Positions 1 through 13,139 are shown, counted from the first letter of the stretch. The stretch is DNA of 50,500 bases from Bolinopsis microptera (GCF_026151205.1 NC_087082.1:1006501-1057000), one strand, 5' to 3'. Notes: generated by a model from the sequence alone, not told the origin. Made by a program: numbers and translations.

Positions 1-401
1 ATTTCGCGCTTTTGGCGGTCGTCTTTTGGCGGTAAGAGTATAACTTTTATGCCTTGAACCTACTGTGTCGCCATTGGTTTACAGCAATAATTTAAAGTGT
101 CTAATAAATAACGGAGGATGAAGTTTAAGTTAAAAACTCCGTGATATCTGGGTGGCATCCCTGCAAATGTCTTGTCAATACTCAGGTCACAATCATTTGA
201 TGTTTTAAACCTGAACAAATATGTCTCCAAATATTTACTCACAGTATTTGATAAGAATGTTATCTAAAAGTTCCAGAGTTGATAACTTGAGGGCTCGGTT
301 TGTTTTTCTGAGGAAGGTCCCTAACAGAGGGAATGCTTCGGCCTGAAGAAGGAATGTCATCTTCAACAGATTTTTGCGTTCAAAATTAGTAATTTTCTGA
401 A

Positions 402-515
402 TATTGTGAATATTGTGAATATTGTAAATATTGTGAATATTGTGAATATTGTGAATATTATGAATATTGTGAATATTGTGAATGTTTTGAATATTGTGAA
501 TTTTCTGAATATCTC
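402..515. repeat. 9-bp microsatellite (gaatattgt)n
   Basis: About a dozen imperfect tandem copies of the AT-rich unit gaatattgt. It lies in the non-coding left flank. An open frame across it is only a consequence of the repeat period. Confidence 0.85.
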
Positions 516-1796
516 ACAATATGTTCAACTTTACGTTTTACAATTGGATATAACAAAATTATTAAAATAACAATCAGACTTACGAGGATCAACTGCAAAT
601 CAACGTTGAGCGACGATCTGTAAAAGAAGCAGGTAACTGTATAAGACAAGTATATAGTAGTATAATAGTATTAATTGTGGTGTTAACATACCTATCGTTA
701 AATTCATCAGACTGGATATGACACTAGAATATATATGTACTTATGCAAAAAGGATCCAGCATCTTTCTCGTAATATGCCTATAGCATAACCAGGACAATT
801 TTATGAGAAAAAGGTAAAGCGTAAGTTTTAAGAAAACTCTCACTTCTATGTTCCTGATAACATGTCTTCCAAAGAATTATTGAAGTTGCTGCAAAATTAT
901 CTTTGTGACATGTTATTCCTGCACTGTATTGAAGAGACATTTTTGGGGCTTCGGCTCCTGTTCCCCTTTATTGATACAAAAATTTCATTTTTGATTCCTA
1001 AATTTCATTTCTAAGAACTCAATTGTCCAAAACAAATTTCGGAGCTTTGCCCAATGGGTCTCATTGCAACTTGTTTAACTTCATTGTTGTGAGTCAATTC
1101 TTCGAACATTCCGTCGCTACGCCCCTGGTAAATTAAAATCCATCCAGAATTATCATTACACATTGCTAAATTTCCTGGAAGCTAAGTATTTACATAAAAA
1201 TTTAAACAGAAATTATTTTAACTTGGTAACAGGCAAATTACTCATTGGGAGCCTTATCGGCAAGGATATTTGTCAACATTCCACCTATTACATTAAACAA
1301 TTTTTTCATCCTATCTCCGTGTCTCTTTTTTGCATATTCTTCCCTCTCCTTCTGGTTCTTACCCGGACTGCCGCCCAGGAAGAGACGGAGGATACTGTAA
1401 TCTTGAAATTGTAGCTTTGTACGAAATAGAACTGATGTAACTTTCAAGTTTCAAGGCTTTGAGCAAGTAGGAGGGAATAAAAAGTAATAAAAAGTAGGAA
1501 CGGCGGAAATTAAGTAGAAGCATCGATTTCAACGGCTGTTGCCTTTGGAGCCCTAATCCAGGCCGACCACCTGCAATCTATAAAACTGTCGCAGGCAAAA
1601 AATTTGCAATTGACCAATTTCCATGGTTCACTTTAAACCTTTGAAGACTGAGCACATTATGTGACTGATAAGGAACAAAAATGTCGTGTTAAAAAGTAGA
1701 GTAAAGGATGGTTTAAATTTGTGTGCAAAACTTGGTACACGTACTGTAGCTCAACAAACCCTAAAGTTTGACTCTGTCGAACAAGAGTACCTGGAC

Positions 1797-2216
1797 CAAG
1801 GACGTAGCCAGGATTTTTGGCAGGGCGGCGATTTGTAGTGTGAGTGGGTGGCATGAAGCGCTGCCGATCGAGCTACGGCAGGGTTCCGGGGGAGCGAAGC
1901 CCGCCGGAAAATGTTCAGAATTTCATGTTAATTTTAGACTCGGAGAGCACCTGTAAATGGCATTGTAACAAAAAGTCAAACAGTCATTCAGGGTGAAAAA
2001 ATGAACAGCAGGCTGATTTTGAGGTGTATTAAGAAAATAGAATCAGTGTCACTAGTACTCCATACCTGTAAGAAGCTAGGCAGTAAGCTGCAGCCAAACG
2101 TCAAAAATGTAACCAAACCAATGATATGAACATTGAAAGATGATGCTTTGTGCAGGACTTTCCCTTTATCAGGAGGGGGGCGTACGCCCCCTCCGCCCTC
2201 CCCTGACTACGCCCTG
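1797..2216. mobile_element. hAT-like MITE, 420 bp
   Basis: The left end reads CAAGGACGTAGCCAGG and the reverse complement of the right end reads CAGGGCGTAGTCAGGG, so the ends are imperfect inverted repeats. The 8 bp before the left end (acctggac, 1789-1796) match the 8 bp after the right end (atctggac, 2217-2224) at 7 of 8 positions. An 8-bp target duplication with CAGGG/CAGTG-type ends is typical of hAT elements. There is no transposase ORF, so the element is non-autonomous. Confidence 0.65.
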
Positions 2217-3363
2217 ATCTGGACTCTAGAGCGACACGTATATTTACCACATCAACTTGCGTGATGCGAGTTTGTTATCCCAATCATTTGTTGATAAACT
2301 CTGTAAATGGAATCTTAACGGGAGCTGATTGAAACAATTGGTCACTACAAGTTGGTGCTCAGCTGACCTCAGACTCTATTGTAACACAATTGAAGATAAT
2401 GCGGATAATGAGCGCTACTACCACCGGATTATAGAGATTTTATATCACATCTGATAAAACACAAGAGATGTGAGAATGTACTTGATACAACTTTAACCTG
2501 GAGATTGGACATTAAGACTATAGTTTATAGCCCGTGGTTAATTGTATGATGTTATCCTGTCGAACTGGAGTATATAAATCAATAAACATTAAGATTGTGT
2601 GATAATAAGTCGTTTTTTGTCAGTGAATCGTGGAATTGCAGTGATAACCAATGCAAGATAGAAGTGTTCGGCTTCTTGAATGAGAAGCTAGCCAGAGAGA
2701 ATTGCAGACGATTTGGGAGAAAAGTCTGGCAGAAGCCGGACTCAATCAGTTTATTAAGTTTTGAGCAAGGCAAACATTTTGTAGACATTGTAATACTGAG
2801 CTTCATTTTTGCTATAACAAGCTCTAATTGTCACTCGATATATCTGAAAAGGAGCAGAAAACCAGAAAAAACTCATAAAAACCAGGATATGTATAATGTA
2901 ACCGAAAATTGTGAACGACTGCAGCAAATGTAATTTTATCAAGATTCAAGAATAGCAGAGTATTATAAATTATTTGCTGAAGAACGAATCCCTGGCGATT
3001 GCAGATTTTCATGAATTTTGAGTGCCTAATAGGATTTGTCTTTATATATTAATTGAACTTGGATGCCCTAAAGGGTATATACTAAATACCAGCAAAAACC
3101 GTTTTCAAACATCAACAGTCAATCAGCTATCAAGATCATTTCATAGGACGCGCATTTGCAGCATGTGCAGCAATTGCTCTCGATGCGCGCAATGCAACTT
3201 TTAATAATAAAAAGTTTATCACCTGCTCCAATAAAAGTAAAGAAACAATTAAAATGTGACCGGCACACACGGCGCAGAAGACCCAACTCGGAACAATACC
3301 GGTAGATTACTGAACCTGGTATATTGCTGAAACTATAGGCTTTAATTACAATTACAAACTTAC

Positions 3364-6300
3364 TTGGCGATGACACTAAGAGCTTTCACGGTTGTGAGTC
3401 TTGTAATTTCGTTTCTCAGTCTGTCCAAAAACAGCGGCAAAGCTATTGCTAGTTGCGACTGCAGTAAATCTGCCATATTCGCCAACAAATGTCCCCTGCA
3501 AGAAGATTTACTTTTAAATGGAGACAAACGATATACAAATATAAAGAGAATCACAAGTATATACTGATTAATGTATATAATGATTAGATATGATAATCTT
3601 TATGTCTTAATCAGATATCATCTTATTAATTAATCACAATCGTCATCAAAATGATAAACATATTGATAAAGCTTTCTTGTTATTTTTTCTGTTATTTTTC
3701 ATGTACAGTACTTACATGCAAGTTATAGCCCTTTCCTTGACCTCTTGATCTAAATCAGCCTCCTTCAATCTGTACAACGTGGCATTGAAAATAGCGGTAC
3801 ATAGCTCTGATACTTGTGGATTATTACTGTTAGGGGGTCTGATTACAAATACTAGCTGTTCGCTTACCAGCAGAGCTTCCGATATGACCTGTGGAATTAA
3901 TGGTGGCATCATCAGTTTATACAAGAGTAACAAGAGTTACAAGAGTTACAAGAGTAACAAGGGTTACAAGAGTAACAAGAGTAACAAGAGTAACAAGAGT
4001 AACAAGAGTTACAAGAGTTACAAGAGTAACAAGAGTTACAAGAGTAACAAGAGTAACAAGAGTAACAAGAGTTACAAGAGTTACAAGAGTAACAAGAGTT
4101 ACAAGAGTAACAAGAGTTACAAGAGTAACATGAGTTACAAGAGTAACAAGAGTTACAAGAGTAAAAAGAGTTACTAGAGTTACAAGAGTAACAAGAGTTA
4201 CAAGAGTAACAAGAGTTACAAGAGTAACAAGGGTAACAAGAGTAACAAGAGTTACAAGAGTAACAAGAGTTACAAGAGTTACAAGAGTAACAAGGGTTAC
4301 AAGAGTAACAAGAGTAACAAGAGTAACAAGGGTTACAAGAGTAACAATTGTTACAAGAGTAACAAGAGTTACAAGAGTTACAAGAGTAACAAGAGTTACA
4401 AGAGTTACAAGAGTAACAAGAGTTACAAGAGTAACAAGAGTTACAAGAGTTACAAGAGTTGCAAGAGTAACAAGAGTAACAAGAGTAACAAGAGTTACAA
4501 GAGTTGCAAGAGTTACAAGAGTAACAAGAGTTACAAGAGTTACAAGAGTTACAAGAGTTGCAAGAGTTACAAGAGTAACAAGAGTTACAAGAGTAACAAG
4601 GTTTACAAGAGTAACAAGGGTTACAAGAGTAACAAGAGTTACAAGAGTAACAAGAGTTACAAGAGTTACAAGAGTAACAAGGGTTACAAGAGTAACAAGA
4701 GTAACAAGGGTTACAAGAGTTACAAGAGTAACAAGAGTTACAAGAGTAACAAGAGTTACAAGAGTAACAAGAGTTACAAGAGTAACAAGAGTTACAAGAG
4801 TTACAAGAGTTGCAAGAGTAACAAGAGTAACAAGAGTTACAAGAGTAACAAGAGTTACAAGAATTGCAAGAGTTACAAGAGTAACAAGAGTTACAAGAGT
4901 TACAAGAGTTACAAGAGTTGCGAGAGTTACAAGAGTAACAAGAGTTACAAGAGTTACAAGAGTTACAAGAGTTGCAAGAGTTACAAGAGTAACAAGAGTT
5001 ACAAGAGTTACAAGAGTTACAAAAGTTACAAGAGTTACAAGAGTAACAAGAGTTACAAGAGTTGCAAGAGTAACAAGAGTTACAAGAGTTGCAAGAGTAA
5101 CAAGAGCAACAAGAGTTACAAGAGTTACAAGAATTGTATGATCATCATATTATATCGATAAACAAATGATGTCCATTGCAAAAATGAGGTCTGAAAAGAA
5201 TGCATATAGAATTATATAAAAAATGAAGCAAAACCTTAGTTGGTCCCATCATCTATTTATATTGTGTGAAAATAATGATACCTTGTAAAAAGTGTCCTGA
5301 ACAGCACCAATAACACAGGAGAGTGTATCAGGGAGGTTAGACTGGAACACTTCAGGAGAGTGGTGAGTGAGAAGTGTACGGAGAAAGGAGAGAGAGCTTA
5401 TCTTTATATAACAACTTGCTCCTTTTGTACTGGGGGAGAGGGTATATTATAGCAGTTTATTGTTTTGTTCATATAACAATGCTTAATTAGTTACTGTATA
5501 AAGTGTAGTAGTATCACTAATATTAATGCTTTTCATGCAAACAAGTTAAAACGAATCTTTTATGTCATGTATCCTGGGTTTGGACAGGATATGCCCGCTT
5601 AAAATACTTCCATCGCGTTACATTACATAATTCTGAAACATATATTACATTTACAATAAATTATGCAATAATATAACACCCAGTTACCCCCAGTACCATA
5701 CCTAAGAGACTTGTGGACAGCAGGTAGCAGAATATCCACATAAGAGGTAAGACAGCCAGGCAGTACAGTCACTAGCTCGCCCAACAGGGAGAAACAACTC
5801 TGTCGTGTTTTGTCGTTCTTGTCGTACAGTTGTTTCTCTAGACCACGTACAATGGCATCTACTTGTGTTGCCAGCTGGGCTAGAGGCCTGAAGGGTGGAC
5901 GGGTGTGTAATTTGTAGATACAAAATAGATTGTAAGTACTAGACATTCAGGTTCAGTTTATGAAATAAAATTGTAAATGATCAGAAGTTATTTCTAACAA
6001 CCACATCATGATCGACAGATCAATAAATTTAATTCGTTATAATTTCGGAGCATTACAAAACACTAATCAGTAAATTACACCCCCCGGCCCCCCCCCCCCC
6101 CCACTCACGTGACATCCTGCATCTCGTCCTCAGGGGCTATATCATGTTTACTGGCAGCAGTTTGACGGAGGATACAGGAGTAAGTGTTGAAAATGTCCAG
6201 TCTGACACTCTTCTCCCGCTCCTTAAACCGGGATATCAGGACAGGGGATATGCGGGTGTAGATGTCACAAAGCAGCTCGGGACGGGCCTGCAGTTATACT

Positions 6301-9300
6301 GGTTATATTGTTATTTTGTGGGTGTAGATGTCACAAAGCAGCTCGGGACGGGCCTGCAGTTATACGGGTTATATTTTTATTTTGTGGGTGTATTGAATGG
6401 GATGAGTACTGAGTGGATGGAAGTGTTCATTTAAATCGTGCTGTATTTGTTGCTGAAACTTCAAAACAGAATAACTTTTCAAACACGAAATATAAATAAC
6501 CTGGACAATAGCAGAGAGGCACTTAGCGCAAGACCTTCTAACTTTCCAACTCATGTCTTCGTCATCACTGTAGTCGTCCTCGTCATCCCTGAGTGTATCA
6601 GTATAATGTACAATACATGTAATACTGACGACTACTAGCTAATTTTAAACTAGTTTCACAACTACAAATAAAAACATCTATTGAGTGAATGTATGGGATG
6701 TGAATATTTTAACCTGGTTTAGTCAGTTTAAACCCTGAAAACTTGTAAGGTTACGTCTCATTCGTCAATGAAGAGCATGTATACCCTCGAGGCTAGGCAT
6801 CACTTAGAAATAGCATTATTCCTCAAACAACACAATAAAAACACAATTAAGATAAGCGATTATAATTGTGGTGTCAGCCCAAAGAAAACACAAGGAAATA
6901 TTTCAAAACGTACAGATACTCCTCATCCTCTTCATCCTCACTGTCGTAGTTATAGTTAGGATCGTAAGTGATGTAAGTAAGGGAGATGTCTACTATCTGG
7001 GCGGTAAACTCCTGCATTTCTCCGGGACACCATAGTACACACGACTCTAGAACCTGAACAAGTATTCGTTACATATTTATGTGTAATATGTAAATTTGAT
7101 GAATAACCAGAACATGCTATTGACAAACGAAATGTTAGCTGATAAACTGACTGCTTCGGTCTTTTAAAAACTGTATACCTATTAACTGTGCTGTACATTG
7201 TACATTGTAAAGTGTACAGTGTACATTGTACATTGTACATTGTACATTGTAAAGTGTACATTGTACATTGTAAAGTTTACATTGTACATTGTAAAGTGTA
7301 CATTGTACATTGTAAAGTGTACATTGTACATTGTAAAGTTTACATTGCACATTGTAAAGTGTACATTGTACATTGCACATTGTAAAGTGTACATTGTACA
7401 ATGTACAATTATCTGCTGACCTGAATGGCAGACTCCCTCAGGTCATCATTCTCTCCTGCAGAATGAGCAAACTCTGCTACTTTAGGAACTATTATCTTTA
7501 GTTTGTTGCCAAACCTGTGCCCAGCATGTCGACTAAGAGTATGGTTGTTATTAAAATAACGCTACATTCACTATGGAATTTACAGTTTTCACTTGAAAAT
7601 GATAATAAATCGTTGATAAAGAATCCCAAAACTGCGCTAATATTTGGATAAATTGGACTTAAGAAAGACAAAATGCATATTGCAAGAAAAATAAAAACTC
7701 TAAAACTAACGAGCCGTAAGAACGTGTACCTGATGACGTTGATACAGGTGATGTAGCTCTGAAGGACTTTAGTAGGGTTAACAAGGTTATCCATCACGTG
7801 CTTTATCAGCTCTTCAAACAGGGAGTTGCTGATGTTCTGTACTAAATACCCTGCAGACAGTTTATTATTGTACAATCACAAACTTCAAGATTAGAAAGTT
7901 TCAGCTGTGATACCAGAAACCAGTTTCCTCAACAAAACAAATTGAAAGAAAAACAAAGTGAGAACACTATCATTAACGTTTAATTGGGGTTTAATTTAAC
8001 CCAAAGTCCCTGCAACCAATAAATCCTAACATACTCTAACCTATAGCGACGCTGGTTCTCTTCCTTACAGCAACACGGTTATTAGCGAGCAGTGGGAGTA
8101 GAGCTGCTTGAACCTTGTCGTGCTGTGACTGGACTAAACTACCGAACTTGTGCAGCACTTCACTCATGATGTCCAGACTTTCTAGCTGGATCTGTACCTG
8201 GAGAGCAGAAAATGAAGTAATTTACAGTAATGATCTACAACTCTAAACCTATCTATTGATTTTATCCAATGCCATAATCAGATTACTACTAAATATAAGT
8301 AAACTAAAATCAATAAGAATTATTACTAAAATAAAAAGATGATTACTAAAATCAGAATATTACAAGATAAACACAAAATAAGATAATATAAACTCATTGC
8401 TATTACTAACCTCTAATTTGGGGTAGGTAAGTGCCGTAGTGAGTTTGCTACATATCCGCCTACTGACAGGAGCTGCAAGGGACGAGCTGTGTAACTCACT
8501 GATCACCATCATCAGTCCTGAGGTGAGAAATATCAATACCGTCTAATATAATCTGGTTATCCAACTAAGATTGGCATATCTGCATATATGGTAGAAAGAA
8601 TAAAAGCAGAATCTCCACAGCAACGAAAAACTGGACCTCAAATTGCAAGTTTTAAATGTAATTGTATTGTAAATTCTTTGTTTCAGTGGCCTGCTTTTTC
8701 CGGCTGTGGTAAAGATGGAAATGTTTAACATTCTCCAAACGAATGAGCACCCACATCAATCATAAAGTTAACGTTCCAGCACCCACACCAATCATAAAGT
8801 TAACGTTTCAGCACCCACACGGCACACCAATCATAAAGTTAACGTTTCAGATCTCGAGTTTAAATGTTCACTTCCATGATTTCACACATCTACAATCAAT
8901 TATATTGATTGTATAGTTTCATGCATTTAAATAATGTAATTAATAATAGATCGAGTACACGTGTAGTAGCTAAGTAACAATGTTAATGTAAGTACATAAT
9001 TACTTAATTAAGTATTATGCATGTACATAATTACCAATTAGGATAATAACGTGAGATGACCAAGCTACATTACAATCTACTCTTACACTTCTATTTATAT
9101 ATTAATTTGTAACACGATTGTATTGATCCCCATAAGTGCGAGCTTCTTAAATTACAATTCTGGAAACTTAAATTGTTTCGTTGGAGAAAACACGTTACAG
9201 TTAGCTGCTTGTACATAATATGTTAACTGATCAAAGTACAATATTATTATCTGATCATCTCTGATAAGCTGAGCATTTTATAACTTTGTAGTCGCATATT

Positions 9301-10892
9301 TTAAATTCTACCCACACAAGACATGACGGCGTATTATGTTGTATTGTAAATTATAATTCACATTATGTTGTATTGTAAATCATAATTCACATTTCCTACT
9401 TTCTATGATATCAGTGATCAGATAATTTTAATGTTTCGTGACATCATACTCTAAACACTGAGGTACTTCAAAATACCAGCTCTTGAAAACCGTGCATTTT
9501 TGTAATTAATCCTCTTCACATATCAATCATGTGGAAGTTTGAGGGACAAAATGCACATCAAAAGTACCCACTCAAATCTCAATACTAACCCATAGTTGAA
9601 ATGCCCCTGAGTTGTTCGCTCTGACTCAGCATGTTGTTCCCCAGCACATCCACAATGTTCTCCACTCTGTTTCCTTTCACCTTGCCCACCAGTGGTCCCA
9701 GACACTTCACCGCTAAGTTCTGGACTTCACCGTTCTTGTCTCCTAACAGCACGAGGAGACGCTCACATATCTGAAATTTTTAGTGTTTATTAGTGGATAA
9801 ACATTAAACTGTGTTTACTCTAGTTTTCAGAGATATGAGTATAATAGTAAAGAGGTTGTGGATATTTGTTTTGGTACGTTGCAGCAATAAATCATTCAGC
9901 TGAAACTATCAACAAATTAAATTTCAGCCACATTGTCAGAACAAACCACCTCCCCAATATATAATTGAATAAAAGTTGTGGACTGGCAATAAATATTGGA
10001 AGTTCATATATAGAATGCATTATGAGCATTATATACTCAATTTTTAATTTTTAATTTTAAAAGAGCAGCAGAAAGAAAGCTAGGGAAGCTATTATTGTAT
10101 ATTGCATAACGAATCTATTTAAAACCCAATGAATACCTTTTCTTCAGTATCACTGTCAAGTGATAGACTCTCTTTCTGGAGCTCACTCATTAGATCAGTG
10201 AGTGCCATGTATCGAAAGTCTTTGTCAGCGTCACCCATCTGGAAAAGGAGGCACTTTTGCAGACTTTTGATGTTCAACAAGTTTAAAACAAGATGTGAAC
10301 TTTTGACGAACACATTTTGGCAAGGACTTGAAATATAAAACGAGTAACTGATTGGCATCATTATCTCAGGATTTTATGTTAAATTTAAGATAAATAAAAG
10401 ACTTAACTTAATCTAGGTTTGAACTTGTGATTAGCAAAAATTAAAAGTTTTACGTGAACCGTCGTGTAGGTGTAGGAACTATTATTGCTGATCTAAGATC
10501 ATTATTGAAATCAAAATCATGTATATCAAACTTTTACAAGAAACAAAATATAGCATACCTTCTCAAGAAGAGTGGTGATGTGGTACCTGGTACCTGGTAA
10601 CCTGGTAACCTGGTAACCTGGTAACATGGCAACCTGGTAACCTGGTAACCTGGTAACCTGGTAACCTGGTAACCTGGTAACCTGGTAACCTGGTAACCTG
10701 GTAACCTGGTAACCTGGTAACCGAAATATAGCATACCTTCTCAAGAAGAGTGGTGATGTGGTACCTGGTAACCTGGTACCTGGTAACCTGGTAACCTGGT
10801 AACCTGGTAACCTGGTAACCTGGTAACCTGGTAACCGAAATATAGCATACCTTCTCAAGAAGAGTGGTGATGTGGTACGACGAAGACGACAT
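3364..10892 (-). CDS. CAND1: CAND1, cullin-associated NEDD8-dissociated protein 1 (N-terminal half, 14 exons)
   Basis: HEAT-repeat protein that binds unneddylated cullin-RBX1 and exchanges F-box and other substrate receptors. Exons read by eye on the minus strand: 10851-10892, 10137-10238, 9590-9770, 8411-8517, 8041-8197, 7730-7850, 7421-7532, 6920-7053, 6501-6588, 6109-6287, 5702-5887, 5282-5429, 3716-3888, 3364-3495. Phases agree throughout, giving 1862 nt (620 codons plus 2 nt). The start [14 protein letters not shown] joins [17 protein letters not shown], matching the family N terminus. Other family blocks are [26 protein letters not shown] followed by an acidic run and [15 protein letters not shown], and [14 protein letters not shown]. 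Animal CAND1 is about 1230 aa, so roughly half is present. The last exon ends in a normal donor (AA|GTAAGT). Several introns hold minisatellites, and exons 1 and 10 have duplicated edges. Identification is firm; some exon boundaries could shift by a few bases. Confidence 0.93.
3921..5133. repeat. 1.2-kb minisatellite in CAND1 intron 12
   Basis: About 135 tandem copies of a 9-bp unit alternating between gagttacaa and gagtaacaa, with occasional gagttgcaa variants. It fills most of the intron between exons 12 and 13 and starts about 30 bp upstream of the exon 13 acceptor. On the transcribed (minus) strand it reads as pyrimidine-rich ttgtaactc/ttgttactc. Long open frames across it (poly-KSYKSN and RVT) are artefacts of the period. 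Confidence 0.95.
6254..6385. repeat. CAND1: 66-bp tandem duplication of the 5' edge of CAND1 exon 10
   Basis: Two near-identical 66-bp units, 6254-6319 and 6320-6385. The first contains the last bases of intron 9, the acceptor (ctgcag) and the first 34 bases of exon 10. The second repeats the acceptor and the exon start inside the intron. In the intronic copy the codon series differs after ATCTACACCC and runs into non-coding sequence, so it would be a decoy acceptor. Confidence 0.85.
7191..7410. repeat. Minisatellite (gtacattgtaaa-type) in CAND1 intron 7
   Basis: Tandem units built from gtacattgtacattgtaaag and variants, about 220 bp. It ends about 11 bp from the exon 7 splice donor (exon end 7421, donor GTCAGC on the minus strand). 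Open frames on both strands through it are repeat artefacts. Confidence 0.9.
8744..8850. repeat. Three-copy tandem repeat, about 34-42 bp, in CAND1 intron 3
   Basis: Three copies of a unit containing gcacccacaccaatcataaa followed by gttaacgtt and a ccag or tcag. The third copy carries a short cggcac insertion. The rest of this roughly 1.07-kb intron (8518-9589) is AT-rich, with a two-copy repeat of ttatgttgtattgtaaat near 9334-9392, and holds no gene I can see. Confidence 0.8.
10551..10880. repeat. CAND1: CAND1 intron 1 minisatellite with three copies of the exon 1 edge
   Basis: An 8-bp unit cctggtaa is repeated in two arrays (about 10582-10722 and 10761-10835). Each array is bounded by a copy of the exon 1 3' edge with its splice donor: about 30 bases of coding sequence for YHITTLLEK followed by GTATGC. 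The real exon edge is 10851-10880; the extra copies are near 10551-10578 and 10730-10760. The whole unit (exon edge, donor, array) has been duplicated in tandem. Confidence 0.85.
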
Positions 10893-13139
10893 GTTGAATT
10901 ACCTAGATATGGTAAAATTGGTACAATGACAGAATAATATTGTAGTTTTTTTAACAGAAAATCAACATGATGAATAGCAGAACTTATATCAATTGAGGTT
11001 AAATTGTTTTATACCAAGGTAATTGACAAATATTAACGAACATGAACAATTCAAAACGAAATTGAATTAAATGTTGCGTTCAATACTCTTGTGAAATAAA
11101 CTGGAATCATAGGCTTGTCACATAGCAACTTCAGATTTTTTGCTTGGATAAAAATATTATGTCCTTGGTAAGGTAAACTGGTACTCTTTTGCTTCGGGAT
11201 CCCACCTTCTCCTGGTGATAAAGCCAGGGCAGGTGACATAGGGCTGTCACCGAATTTTAAAAGGTTTTTGCCACATCAGTTTAAGTTATTATGAATTCTC
11301 TGGGGGTTTCTCCATGTGCTTGCTGTGACAAGATGATCAGGGCCCCTGACATGTGTCCGGAGCAAAAGGGCAGCATGGTGTCCACCTAAATGGCGATCAC
11401 TTGGAGACCGCAAGTCAGAGGGGCAAAATCACCAGTGGCGGAGATTTTTTGAAATATATTGCCCTAAAACCATTCTGAAATACCCTCCTACTCCTAGAGG
11501 CATCAAAAGCAAATTTTATGCAGTTTAGAAACCCTTTGAAAATAATTAAATGGAGGAACAACTCAAGGAATACAAATTTTAAGGAATACAAATTTAAATT
11601 TTGATCTTTATTACAGATTATACATATCATAGATTTAAACTATAAAAGCTGCGTGACGGCTGATTCCCTCAACTTGGATTAATGATAATTTCAATCGACA
11701 GAAGCTTAAGGATCGCAGCTCAAAAGGTTCAGTGCACCATCGACAAGATCAAGGACTCGAGTGCCAATAATGGCTTTTCCAAACCCCTTTTTGCCAATTG
11801 GCCCAGTAGTCCTAATGAGCCGCACCCTACTGCTAAACGGCACATGATGGTTTGTGTTTAAATGTTTATTAATTTAAACGATTATTCAGTTGATGGTCAT
11901 AAATTATAAGTCATATTTCTTTTCCTTTTAATTATCACAGCTCGACCATTCAGTCATACCACAGTGTTGAGGCAACCAGCTTCCGCAGTTCAATAATTGG
12001 AGACCAAATAAATGTAAATTAATCGAAATTCATAATTCATCATCATAAAATATCAATAATATTCGATTAATAAGTTAACTTTATTCTTTTCCAACACCAC
12101 TGCACAACAAACACTGCGCCTGCCCACCGGAAACGACGTGGCCAAAGGGGTATGAGGTCCAGCCAGAGCTAAGCCACAAGCCCATGGCCGCTGCGGTTAA
12201 ATAACTCCATAGTCAATTGTAATTGTAGGACATTTTAATTAATATTAGCACCTGTTTTTAATGGGACATGGGAGTAATTTTACTAAGTGTAACTTCTAAT
12301 ACATAACTATTTCATTCTGTAATCACTCTTCAGTGCCGGCAGGCAGGCGTCCTGTCTAACTGGCTTCCTAAATTTATGCTACAGAGTCTCAAGAAAGCTG
12401 AGACGGGAGTAGAGTCCGGGAGTCGTTACCACACTCAAATATAGTTCATTCATAAAAATATACAAATTACATGACTACAAGAGTCCATCTAAAATATACA
12501 GAGTCCATCTACTGCGGCCACAATGTACCCCATACGGAGAATATAGCCCACGATGCAGATGGCCACAGATAGCATATCTCCAAGAGTCCAGACAGGCGAC
12601 AAACACACAAACCTGCTCTCTGTTACTTTACAAACAATCATTCACGATCAAGACTGTTTTGCCTTGTAAAATGAAATCATGACAAGAATTATAGATATTA
12701 AACTTTTAAGGACTCAAGCCTGAATATATTTAGGCTATCACTAAAGTCACCTTGTTAAGATATAAACCAAGTAAAGGTGAATTAGTTAGCATAACGTAAA
12801 ATGTTGTAATTAATAATTATGGTATTTGATAGAATACCAGAAACCTCTGCATGATTCCCATGTCATCAAATTCATCGCATGATCTCGGCATGAAACTCAA
12901 ACATTACCACCCTGCAATGCAGCATCATGCAACCAAGTTAATAGTATAATATAGTATCATGTTTACAGTAGACTAAAATGTAGATGTACATGTACTGAAG
13001 AGGTCGTGGATATCCTAAAAATATTATTGCATTGATCTTTTGGCAGGGCCCCTCCTCATTTAAACCTCAATCACATTTCCGATCATTCGACACAGATGTG
13101 ATTTCGGATAAATCCAATAGATCCTTAGCTACTCCCTAG

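Larger units (their letters stand above)
1..3363. other. Left flank, no gene recognised (possible CAND1 intron)
   Basis: No exon continuing CAND1 and no other recognisable coding exon was found on either strand. The stretch holds a 9-bp microsatellite, one hAT-like MITE, and a repeat fossil near 950-1130 that ends in a hAT-like motif (cgctacgcccctg). The open frames here are short and match no family I know. Since CAND1 exon 14 ends in a good splice donor, this DNA is most simply the next CAND1 intron running off the window. Confidence 0.5.

Noticed and set aside
1238-1447. Minus-strand 69-codon frame rich in charged residues (EREEYAKKRHGDRMKKLF) with a donor-like GGGTAAGAAC inside
   Set aside because: It looks mildly protein-like but matches no family I can name, and no flanking exon is in phase; kept out of the gene list.
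2595-2933. Plus-strand 112-codon frame
   Set aside because: No domain, no splice partners, composition like the surrounding AT-rich DNA.
3779-4177. Long KSNKSYK and RVTRVT open frames
   Set aside because: They come from the 9-bp period of the intronic minisatellite, which keeps all frames free of stops; there is no start context or homologue.
7135-7419. Open frames on both strands (YIVHCK, YNVQCT)
   Set aside because: Repeat artefacts of the gtacattgtaaag array inside CAND1 intron 7.
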